Source: Chthonomonadales bacterium
Lineage (GTDB): Bacteria; Armatimonadota; Chthonomonadetes; Chthonomonadales; CAJBBX01
Assembly: GCA_020849275.1 (NCBI GenBank)
Contig: JADLGO010000023.1
Span: 22,611 to 86,610, forward strand
DNA: 64,000 nt
Direction: 5' to 3'
Positions 1 to 6,892 of this stretch are shown in pieces. Position 1 is the first letter of the stretch. Each line of letters starts with the position of its first letter. The notes under the pieces were generated by a model. The model worked only from the letters and a program-made list of their open reading frames with translations, searched no databases and was not told the origin of the DNA. The translations under genes were made by a program, and so were the position numbers.

Positions 1-22
1 CGGCGGGCGCCGCGGCCCGCCG
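1..22 (-). terminator. GC hairpin after the nuclease-like gene
   Basis: Eight-base perfect inverted repeat (1-8 with 15-22, six-base loop) about ten bases past the stop codon of the leftward nuclease-like gene. There is no T-run, as with the other hairpins in this window. The arm may extend beyond the left edge. Confidence 0.4.
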
Positions 23-32
23 CTCCCGGGGG

Positions 33-397
33 TTAGAACGGCCAGAGAACCGCGTTCTGGGCCGCTCCGGCGATCTGCCGCAGGAGCCGCGTGCCGGCGT
101 CGCGGTCCCTGGCGGCGACAACGGCGACGAACACGCCCCCGACGGGGGCGGCCTCACGGTAGAACGCGCGCCACTGGTCGTGGGTGTGCTGCTCCGTGAG
201 GCTGTCGGAGGTCTCGGCCTCTGCGATGAGGAAGCACCCATTGCGGCTGCTCGTCGCATCCGGGATGTAGCCGGCGATGGGGTCGGGCGGCGTGTAGCCG
301 GGCAGGTGGCCGCGGCAGTCGCCGAGCAGCCGCGTCGGCTCATCTCGGCGACTGCCGCGGCCACGAGTCGATCGTGGCCGGGACGCGAGGAACTCAT
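33..397 (-). pseudogene. PD-(D/E)XK-like nuclease family protein, frameshifted
   Basis: The 5' frame starts at the ATG at 397, behind a strong Shine-Dalgarno (AAGGAGGAG), and reads MSSSRPGHDRLVAAAVAEM. The 3' frame, ending at 33, carries LPGYTPPDPIAGYIPDA, then CFLIAEAETSDSL and a hydrophobic tail. The halves lie in different frames; one missing base near 310-326 would join them into a protein of about 121 residues. The pattern of a PD region, then LIAEAET (an E-x-E pair), then a QW helix resembles small PD-(D/E)XK-fold nucleases, but this is fold-level recognition only and the catalytic set is unproven. The junction falls inside a 20-base perfect inverted repeat (307-326 with 344-363). That repeat is consistent with polymerase slippage, assembly error or true decay. 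The gene lies downstream of, and in the same direction as, cas3. Confidence 0.5.
307..363. repeat. 20-bp perfect inverted repeat inside the nuclease-like gene
   Basis: Bases 307-326 are the exact reverse complement of 344-363. The 17-base spacer holds a second nested inverted repeat (AGCCG, three bases, CGGCT). The apparent frameshift of the host gene maps to this structure. Confidence 0.85.
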
Positions 398-486
398 CTG
401 CTCCTCCTTGCCGTTTCCGGCGGACAGGAGGGCCGTGGTATACTTGGCTGTAGCCCGCGTTCCGACGGCCCTCGTTGGTTCGCGCC

Positions 487-654
487 GGGGCAGGTGAGTT
501 GCCGCTCACCTGCCCCTCTCGGCTTCTGCCCGGCGTTCGGGTTCAGCCGAGCCGCTAGCATGTTGCAACGCTCATCGAGCCCGCTCCCGGCGCCGCCGCT
601 TGTGCGGCGGACGGTGACTGACTCGATGCACCTGTGCCCGCTTCAAACAGGCAC
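487..654 (-). ncRNA. Candidate structured leader or small RNA
   Basis: Stretch between the promoter at 661-690 and the start codon at 397, read leftward. From the predicted 5' end it can form an eight-pair helix (GTGCCTGT with ACAGGTGC). Next comes CATCGAG...CTCGATG enclosing a CCGCCGC/GCGGCGG hairpin with an ACAA loop. Then follows CTCGGCT...AGCCGAG, and finally a perfect 12-pair hairpin (487-498 with 505-516, six-base loop) that could act as a terminator or attenuator. It matches no riboswitch or housekeeping RNA that I recognise. It could be a free RNA of about 170 nt or the 5' leader of the nuclease-like gene. No coding potential is convincing here, and I see no CRISPR repeats. Confidence 0.3.
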
Positions 655-660
655 GCGTCA

Positions 661-690
661 ATTGTACACCGCCGTGCGCCATTATGTCAA
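661..690 (-). promoter_or_regulatory. Sigma70-like promoter, leftward
   Basis: On the minus strand TTGACA (685-690) is followed after 18 bases by TACAAT (661-666), a near-consensus housekeeping promoter. The predicted start is near 654, about 257 bases upstream of the nuclease-like start codon. It lies just downstream of the cas3 stop, so this transcript would be separate from cas3 read-through. Confidence 0.6.
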
Positions 691-763
691 CACGTGGATT
701 GAGCCGCGCAGGCAGCATAAACTTGGATGTGCCGCGCTGGGAGCATGAACGGCCTGCGGTTCG

Positions 764-3070
764 TCACGGCATCAGATCCGCCGGGTCGCGGGCGACGGCG
801 CCGCCGATGCCCCGCACCCGGTGGTAGGGCCCGCGCCACACGTAGAGCTCGTCCGGCACCAGCGCCTCGACCAGGGCGCCCTGCGCCTCGAGGTCGCGGC
901 GATAGACCGATACGGAAAGCGGCTGGATGCGCTGCCAGAGGTCGCGCGTCATGAGCCGGGCTTCCGCCGCGCGGCGGATCGCCGTGATGAGCGCGTCGAA
1001 GCCCTCCTTGTCGAGGGAGGCGTCCGCGCAGCCGGGACGGTGGTAGGGCACGAGCACAGGCACGGTGTCGTTGGCGATCAGGCGCATCCTGGCGGCGACC
1101 TCGGGGAAGTCACCGCGCGCGCGCAGGTCCTGCACACCCTCGCGGTCGAGCCCCGCCGCGCCAAGGCGCTCGTAGAGGTCGGCGAAGTAGCGCGTCGCCA
1201 CGTCGGGCGCGTCGAGATCCAGGTCAGGCTGCGCGGCGAGCCGCCTGCGGGCCACTTCGAGCGCTGTGCGGTACTCGCCCGGCGGAACGGACCCCTCCTC
1301 CGGTTGGAAGACGACGACCTCGCTCTCGCCCCTCTCGCGGCGCCCCTCGCGGTTGCACCGGCCCGCCGCCTGGACGATGCGGTCCAGCGGGCCCATGGCG
1401 CGGTAGGCGAACGGGAAGTCAAGGTCCACGCCGCACTCGATCACCTGCGTCGCGACCAGGAGCACCGGCGGACCGCCGGCCTCTCGCTCCGCCTTGAGCG
1501 CGGCCCCCACCGCCTCGATCACCTGGCGCCGGTGCGAGCCGCACAGCAGTGTCGAGAGGTGGCGCACGTCGCCGCCCAGGGCATCCACCACGGCGAGGGC
1601 GTCCTTCTTCGTGTTGAGGACCGCGACGCAGGAGCGGTCCCTCGCCCGCATGTGGTCCGCCAGGCGCCGCCAGTCCCACGGGTCCGGCTCCACGCGATAG
1701 GTGACGCGGCGCAGCGCGCGGAAGTGCGAGGCGGCCTCGGGCACGATGGGCACGACCGCCGACAGGCCGCGCAGGTACGGGCTATCGCCCTCCAGCGCCG
1801 GCAGCGTTGCGGTGCAGAGGACGACCGTCGCGCCGTAGTGCTGCACGAGCTCGCGCAGGCCGCTGACGATGGGCGCGAGCAGCGCCGCCGGCAGCGTCTG
1901 GACCTCGTCGAGCACGATCACGCTCTGCGCCAGGTTGTGCAGCTTGCGGCAGCGGGCCGTGCGGTTCGCGAAGAGGCTCTCGAAGAGCTGGACGGTGGTC
2001 GTGACCACGAGAGGCGCGTCCCAGTTCTGGGCCGCCATGCGCCGCGCGCGCTCGCGCTCGTCGTCGTCGGCGCCGCCGGCGCGCGGCTCCATCGCGGACT
2101 GGTGCTCGAGGATCCCCTCGTCCCCCAGGATGTCTCGGAACACGCCCGCCGTCTGGTCGATGATGCTGGTGTAGGGGATAGCGTAGACGATCCGCTCCCG
2201 GCGGCGGACCGCGGCGTGCTCCAGCGCGAACGCCAGCGACGAGCGCGTCTTTCCGCCTCCCGTGGGAACCACCAGCGCGAAGAAGCCCGGATCGCGGCCG
2301 CCCGCCTCGACGCAGGCCTCGTAGACCTCGCGACGGACCCGGTTGACGGCGGAGTCATCGGCGCGCGCGGTCTCGGCGTCCGCGCTGGTCCGGATCCGGA
2401 GGGCCTCGCGCCAGCGCTCGAGGACGTTGCGCAGGGCGAGAGGTGCCCTCGTGGCGGCTTGCGCAGGCCAGAAGTGCCGCTCCGTGTCCAGGCAGTCCGC
2501 GTCGACCAGGCAGGAGAAGAGCCAGCGCGTCCGCATCTCCAGGAACCGCGCCCGCTCGCCCCTCTCCCCGGCAACGGCCTCGATTCCCGGCACGCCGGCC
2601 GGCGGCGGCTGCGAGAGAGCGGTCAGCTTCTCGCGGGCGCGCCGGATGGCGGCGGCGACCTCGGCGCGGCCGTCGGCCTCTGCCAGCGCCTCTTTCAGCC
2701 GGTGGGTGGCGGTCAGGCCGCCGTGGTGCCCCTGAACGCAGGCCGCGATCAGGCCGCGCGGACCCGCGGGCAGCGCCTCCAGCGCGAGCACGGCGCCGGC
2801 CGCCCGGTGCTCCGCGGAGCCCGGCCGCGGGCCGGGACGTCCGGCCCGCCGCGCCTCGTCGCATCGGTGGAGGTAATCCTGGAAGGCGTCGGAGAACTTG
2901 CCGACGTCGTGAAGCCACCCGCACCAGGCGCCGAGGTCTACGGCGCCGAACGTGGCGGCGAAGCCGGCGGCAAGGTCCGCGACGGCCTGGGCGTGTTGGC
3001 TCAGGCCGTGCCACCGCCGGGGCTCGGCGTCGGGCGGCGTGTGGGCATAGTACTCGCGCCGATCGCTCAT
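764..3070 (-). CDS. cas3: CRISPR-associated helicase/nuclease Cas3 (HD-fused)
   Basis: 768 residues, the usual length of fused HD-helicase Cas3 of type I systems. The N-terminal HD nuclease shows LHDVGK (H54, D55), SAEH near 85-88, HHGG at 115-118 and the DADCLDTE stretch near 190-197. The SF2 helicase has Walker A PTGGGKT (269-275), DEVQ in the DEAH position (388-391), CTATLP (about 419-424), motif V ATQVIECGVDLDF (540-552) and motif VI QAAGRCNREG (567-576). Family knowledge: Cas3 unwinds and degrades DNA marked by Cascade. The overall style, including IPYTSIIDQTAGVFRDILG, is closest to type I-C Cas3; the subtype is inferred. The ATG follows GGAGGGAGGAG. No cas5, cas7, cas8, cas1, cas2 or repeat array occurs in this window; the next gene downstream is the nuclease-like remnant. 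Confidence 0.93.
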   Translation of the reverse strand: MSDRREYYAHTPPDAEPRRWHGLSQHAQAVADLAAGFAATFGAVDLGAWCGWLHDVGKFSDAFQDYLHRCDEARRAGRPGPRPGSAEHRAAGAVLALEALPAGPRGLIAACVQGHHGGLTATHRLKEALAEADGRAEVAAAIRRAREKLTALSQPPPAGVPGIEAVAGERGERARFLEMRTRWLFSCLVDADCLDTERHFWPAQAATRAPLALRNVLERWREALRIRTSADAETARADDSAVNRVRREVYEACVEAGGRDPGFFALVVPTGGGKTRSSLAFALEHAAVRRRERIVYAIPYTSIIDQTAGVFRDILGDEGILEHQSAMEPRAGGADDDERERARRMAAQNWDAPLVVTTTVQLFESLFANRTARCRKLHNLAQSVIVLDEVQTLPAALLAPIVSGLRELVQHYGATVVLCTATLPALEGDSPYLRGLSAVVPIVPEAASHFRALRRVTYRVEPDPWDWRRLADHMRARDRSCVAVLNTKKDALAVVDALGGDVRHLSTLLCGSHRRQVIEAVGAALKAEREAGGPPVLLVATQVIECGVDLDFPFAYRAMGPLDRIVQAAGRCNREGRRERGESEVVVFQPEEGSVPPGEYRTALEVARRRLAAQPDLDLDAPDVATRYFADLYERLGAAGLDREGVQDLRARGDFPEVAARMRLIANDTVPVLVPYHRPGCADASLDKEGFDALITAIRRAAEARLMTRDLWQRIQPLSVSVYRRDLEAQGALVEALVPDELYVWRGPYHRVRGIGGAVARDPADLMP

Positions 3071-3213
3071 AGGGGCTCCTCCCTCCTCGTGATGACTACC
3101 CGTGTACTCGCCGCAGAGTCCGGTATGCGGAAAGCTTCGCGGGCCATCGCGCGAGATCCTGGCCAGACCGCGGGGGAGCGCCTCGGCGACACCGCGCCGG
3201 GTATGCTACAGGC

Positions 3214-4155
3214 ATGCTGCCCTACGTCCGCGCGCGCCTGTTCCTGGCGCTGCCCACCCTCCTCGCCGTCACGCTCGTCACCTTCTTCCTCGGCTACCTG
3301 GCGCCCGGCAGCCCCATCGACCTGCTCGTCGGCCAGCACGCGGACCCCGCCGTTCGTGCCCGGCTCGAGCACGAGTACGGCCTCGACCGCCCGCCCCTCG
3401 TCCGCTACCTCGACTTCCTGCGCGGAGCCCTCCACGGCGACCTCGGCCGCTCCTTCTCCAACGCCGGCCGCCCCGTCTCCGAGCTCATCGCCGAGCAGTT
3501 TCCCGTCACCGCCTTCATCGCGTGCGCCGCCGTGCTCCTCGCCGTGATGCTCGGCGTGCCCGCCGGAGCCCTGGCCGCACTCCACCACAACCGCCCCGCC
3601 GACCGCGCCGTGATGGGCCTGGTCCTTCTCTTCGTCTCCATGCCCGCCTTCGTCCTCGCTCCCATCCTCATGCTCCTCTTCGCCCTCCGCCTCAACTGGC
3701 TGCCCGCCTCCGGCTGGGAGGGCGTCGCCCGGCCGGCCTTCTATCTGCTGCCCGTCGCGGTCCTGGCCGCCCGGCCCGCCGCCCTCTTCGCGCGCATCAT
3801 GCGCGCCTCCATGCTCGAGGTCGTCCGCCAGGACTACATCCGAACCGCGCTCGCCAAGGGGCTCACCCACGGCGCCGCCATTCGCCGCCACGCGCTCAAG
3901 AACGCCTTCCTGCCCGTCCTCACCGTCATCGGCAGCAGCTTCGGCTACCTGCTCACCGGCTCGTTCGTCGTGGAGAACATCTTCAGCATCCCGGGCATCG
4001 GCTACGAGTCTGTCCAGTCCATCCTCCGGCGCGACTACCCGGTCATCCAGGGAGTCGCGCTGCTCGTGGCCGTCGTCTTCATCGCGCTCAACCTGGCGGT
4101 CGACCTCCTCTACGCCGCCGTGGACCCGCGCGTGCGGCTGCAGGGCGCGCGATGA
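3214..4155 (+). CDS. ABC transporter permease, DppB/OppB family
   Basis: 313-residue inner-membrane permease of the dipeptide/oligopeptide/nickel class. An N-terminal membrane segment (about residues 9-30) precedes the periplasmic GLDRPPLVRYLDFLRGALHGDLGRS signature. Five further hydrophobic segments follow. The cytoplasmic EAA loop, which docks the ATPase, reads YIRTALAKGLTHGAAIRRHALKN, and the protein ends with VDPRVR. Its stop overlaps the next permease start (ATGA), so the two are translationally coupled and form the heterodimeric channel. No Shine-Dalgarno precedes the ATG, but a TATGCT hexamer lies seven bases upstream, so the message may be nearly leaderless. The substrate-binding protein and ATPases are not in this window, so the substrate cannot be assigned. 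Confidence 0.9.
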   Translation: MLPYVRARLFLALPTLLAVTLVTFFLGYLAPGSPIDLLVGQHADPAVRARLEHEYGLDRPPLVRYLDFLRGALHGDLGRSFSNAGRPVSELIAEQFPVTAFIACAAVLLAVMLGVPAGALAALHHNRPADRAVMGLVLLFVSMPAFVLAPILMLLFALRLNWLPASGWEGVARPAFYLLPVAVLAARPAALFARIMRASMLEVVRQDYIRTALAKGLTHGAAIRRHALKNAFLPVLTVIGSSFGYLLTGSFVVENIFSIPGIGYESVQSILRRDYPVIQGVALLVAVVFIALNLAVDLLYAAVDPRVRLQGAR

Positions 4156-5033
4156 TCGAGGCCTTCGCCGCGCGCTCCGGCAGTCCGTCCGCCGAGGCCT
4201 GGCGCCGTCTGCGCCGCAACCCGGTCGCCGTGGCCAGCGGCACGCTCATCGTGCTGCTCGTGCTGCTCGCCCTCCTCGCCCCGCTCGTCGCCCCCTACGC
4301 CTACGACGCCGAGGACCGTGACAGCGCGCTCTCCGGCCCCACGGCGCGCCACCCCCTGGGCACCGACAACCTGGGCCACGACGTGCTCAGCCGCGTGCTC
4401 TACGGCGCGCGTGTCTCCCTGGCGGTGGGCCTGCTCGTGGAGGCCATTGAGGTGCTCATCGGGGTCTCGCTGGGGCTGCTGGCGGCCTACAAGGGCGGAG
4501 TGTGGGACACGATCCTGATGCGAGTGACCGACGCCATGTTCGCCTTCCCGGACCTGCTCTTCGCCATCCTGCTCGTGGGCATACTCCGACCGGAGTCCGC
4601 CGCCGCCAGCTTCCTGACGGTCTTCGTGGCCCTGGCGCTCGCCAACTGGCCCTCGATGGCCCGGTTGGTGCGCGGCCAGGCGCTTGCCGTGCGCGAGAAG
4701 GAGTTCGTGGAGGCGGCCCGCGCCATCGGTGTCAGCGACCGCGGCATCGTCCTGCGGCATATCCTGCCGAGCATGCTCGGCCCCATCATCGTGGCCGCCA
4801 CGGTCGACATCGCCAACGTGATGCTCGCCGAGGCCACCCTGAGCTTCCTGGGCATCGGCATCCAGCCGCCCTACCCGAGCTGGGGTCGCATGATCAACGA
4901 CGCTCTGCCCTACCTGCGCTCTGCTCCCGCCCTGCTCTTCTACCCTGCCGCCATGCTCGGCCTCGTGGTCCTCTCCTTCAACTTCCTCGGCGACGCCCTG
5001 CGCGACGCAGTGGACCCTCGTCTGCGCCGGTAG
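4152..5033 (+). CDS. ABC transporter permease, DppC/OppC family
   Basis: 293 residues; partner subunit of the preceding permease. It has the N-terminal membrane helix after RRLRRNPVAVASG (OppC_N type), then HPLGTDNLGHDVLSRVLYGARVS, the hallmark of the DppC family. The EAA loop EFVEAARAIGVSDRGIVLRHILP is followed by LSFLGIGIQPPYPSWGRMI and the C-terminal GDALRDAVDPRLR. The ATG overlaps the upstream TGA by the ATGA arrangement. It should form the channel with DppB, powered by ATPases encoded elsewhere. The next gene, 100 bp downstream, is also a transporter-like membrane protein but of a different family. Confidence 0.9.
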   Translation: MIEAFAARSGSPSAEAWRRLRRNPVAVASGTLIVLLVLLALLAPLVAPYAYDAEDRDSALSGPTARHPLGTDNLGHDVLSRVLYGARVSLAVGLLVEAIEVLIGVSLGLLAAYKGGVWDTILMRVTDAMFAFPDLLFAILLVGILRPESAAASFLTVFVALALANWPSMARLVRGQALAVREKEFVEAARAIGVSDRGIVLRHILPSMLGPIIVAATVDIANVMLAEATLSFLGIGIQPPYPSWGRMINDALPYLRSAPALLFYPAAMLGLVVLSFNFLGDALRDAVDPRLRR

Positions 5034-5133
5034 GCCGTGCCCGCGGCCGTGGCGCGCACCGGAGAGCCTCTGGTATCATAAGCCGCTCCCGGCGGCTGCC
5101 TCGCGGCTCTCCGCCCGACGGGGTGAACGCGGC

Positions 5134-6795
5134 ATGCTCCGACTGCTCATCTGGACCCGTGTGCGGATGCTCTGGAACACGGCGCGCGCCAGCGCGCCGC
5201 GTCACCGCCTGCTGGCCGCGGGGCTCGGCCTCCTCGGCCTGCTCCTCTTCGCCGGCCTCTACCTCACCTTCCGCGGCGCGCTCGCCCTGGCGCCGCCCGG
5301 CCCCCCGGCCGCCGGCCTCGTACGCCAGATCTTCTTCCTCCTCTTTCTCTTCCTGCTGGCCGGCGCGGTCCCGTTCGTCGCCTCCACCCTGCTGCACTCC
5401 GCCGACTACGCGCTCCTCGGCGCTGCCCCGGTCTCGCCGCGCGTTGTGGTGGCCGCCAAACTGCTTGACGCCACGGTCACCAACGCCACGCAGTTCCTGG
5501 TCATCGGCCTGCCAGCCATCCTGGCCGCCGGAAGCGCGCTGCTGCTGCCCGCCCCCGCCTGGGCCGCGCTGCCTCCGCTCGTGCTGCTCTTCGTGTTGCT
5601 CCCCTCACTGCTCACGGCGCTGCTGCTGATGGCGGCGCTCTCCGCGCTGGGCATGCGCCGCGTGCGCGCCGCCATCGCCGCCGTCAATGGCGTGATGGCG
5701 CTCACCGTTTGCCTCACCATCGTCGCGCAGACGAGCGAGCTCGGCCTGGTTGGCGGCCTGGCGGCGATGCACGGGCACGCGCCGCTGGCCATGAGCGGGC
5801 ACCCACCGTTGACGCCGGGCACGACCGCCAGCCTGTCGCCATCCACCTGGTTCGCCGACGTGCTGGTGGCCCTTGCGGGGCCCTCGCCGGCGGGCGCCGC
5901 CGCGCCGGCCGCGGCCATCCTGCTGACGGTCGCCGGGCTCCTCGCTGCCTGCCTGGCGCTGGGCGACCGTCTGCTGCACGCCGCAGCGCTCGCGGAGGAG
6001 GGGGCCGGCCGGGTGGTGATGGGCGCGCGCTGGACCGCCAGGAGCGCCAAGCTCCTGGCGCCCCTGGCGCCCCCGATCGCCGGACTGATCCGCAAGGACG
6101 TCCGCTACATCCTGCGCGATAGCGTCCTGATGGGCCAGCTCGCCATGCCGCTCATCCTCTTCTGCGTGCCCTTCCTGCTCGGCGTTCAGTCGCCCTACCA
6201 CCGCGCGCTCATCGCCGGCGAGCTCTACCCCTTCGCCGCCATGATGGTCGCCACCATCCTCTTCATGCAGTCCTCCATCCTGGCGCTCTCCATCCTCGGC
6301 CTGGAGGGCCGCGCCTTCTGGCTGCTCCTCACCTCGCCCAATGGCGGAGCGGCCGTGCTCTGGTCAAAGTGGCTGGCGGCCTCCGCCGTCTCGGGCGCGG
6401 CGGCGATCGCGCTGACAACCGCGGCCGCCTTCGCCTTCCGCGGGAGCGCACCGCAAGCGGCGGCGCACGCCGCCATCCTCGCGCTGGCCTCCACGGGCCT
6501 CTGCGGCATCGGTGTCGGCATCTCGGCGGCCCTACCGCGCTTCATCTACGAGAACCCGGCGCACCGCGTGAGCGCGTGGGCGCTCATACTCGGCTTCTGC
6601 GGCAGCGTGCTCTACGTGGGCCTCGGCGGCGGCGTGCTTGGCGCCGCCGCCCTCGCCGCGGCGCGGGCGCCGGAGCAGGCGGCGGCCATCTGGGCCGCCG
6701 GCGCGGCGCTGTTCGCCCTGCTGACCGCGGTAGCGGCCGTGGCGCCGATGGTCGTGGGCGCGGCCCGCATCTCCCGCTACCAGTGGCGGCACTGA
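5134..6795 (+). CDS. Multi-spanning membrane protein, ABC-2 exporter permease-like
   Basis: 553 residues, almost all hydrophobic, with roughly a dozen predicted membrane helices. The first is near residues 28-48, pairs follow at about 65-100, 110-190 and 240-270, and a second block runs from about residue 330. The architecture, with soluble connecting loops such as APPIAGLIRKDVRYILRDSVLMGQLAMP before the second membrane block, resembles putative ABC-2/ABC exporter permeases of large size. Such proteins normally pair with an ATPase encoded next door, but none is adjacent; the nearest ABC ATPase is the divergent one at 11389-12324. The assignment is by topology and loop style, not by catalytic residues, and an unrelated polytopic protein is possible. 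Confidence 0.6.
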   Translation: MLRLLIWTRVRMLWNTARASAPRHRLLAAGLGLLGLLLFAGLYLTFRGALALAPPGPPAAGLVRQIFFLLFLFLLAGAVPFVASTLLHSADYALLGAAPVSPRVVVAAKLLDATVTNATQFLVIGLPAILAAGSALLLPAPAWAALPPLVLLFVLLPSLLTALLLMAALSALGMRRVRAAIAAVNGVMALTVCLTIVAQTSELGLVGGLAAMHGHAPLAMSGHPPLTPGTTASLSPSTWFADVLVALAGPSPAGAAAPAAAILLTVAGLLAACLALGDRLLHAAALAEEGAGRVVMGARWTARSAKLLAPLAPPIAGLIRKDVRYILRDSVLMGQLAMPLILFCVPFLLGVQSPYHRALIAGELYPFAAMMVATILFMQSSILALSILGLEGRAFWLLLTSPNGGAAVLWSKWLAASAVSGAAAIALTTAAAFAFRGSAPQAAAHAAILALASTGLCGIGVGISAALPRFIYENPAHRVSAWALILGFCGSVLYVGLGGGVLGAAALAAARAPEQAAAIWAAGAALFALLTAVAAVAPMVVGAARISRYQWRH

Positions 6796-6892
6796 CGGGC
6801 AGGGAACGCTGCCCCGCGCCCCGAACCCTGCTCCGGGTACGGCAGAGTTCGGCGCAAGCGGTGCCGGCCCGCAACGAATGCGGAGGGGCGGC

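Noticed and set aside
517..654. Known riboswitch, SRP or 6S-type RNA
   Set aside because: None of the conserved motifs of those classes that I know could be found; only generic stems.
1..763. CRISPR array near cas3
   Set aside because: No recurring 20-40 base direct repeats are visible on either side of cas3; only inverted repeats are seen.
821..3547. Long plus-strand open frame opposite cas3
   Set aside because: It is antisense to a protein with clear Cas3 motifs and reads as arginine/leucine-rich high-GC shadow sequence.
5060..5133. Promoter with TATCAT before the membrane-protein gene
   Set aside because: No acceptable -35 lies 16-18 bases upstream, and the gene may be read from the preceding operon.
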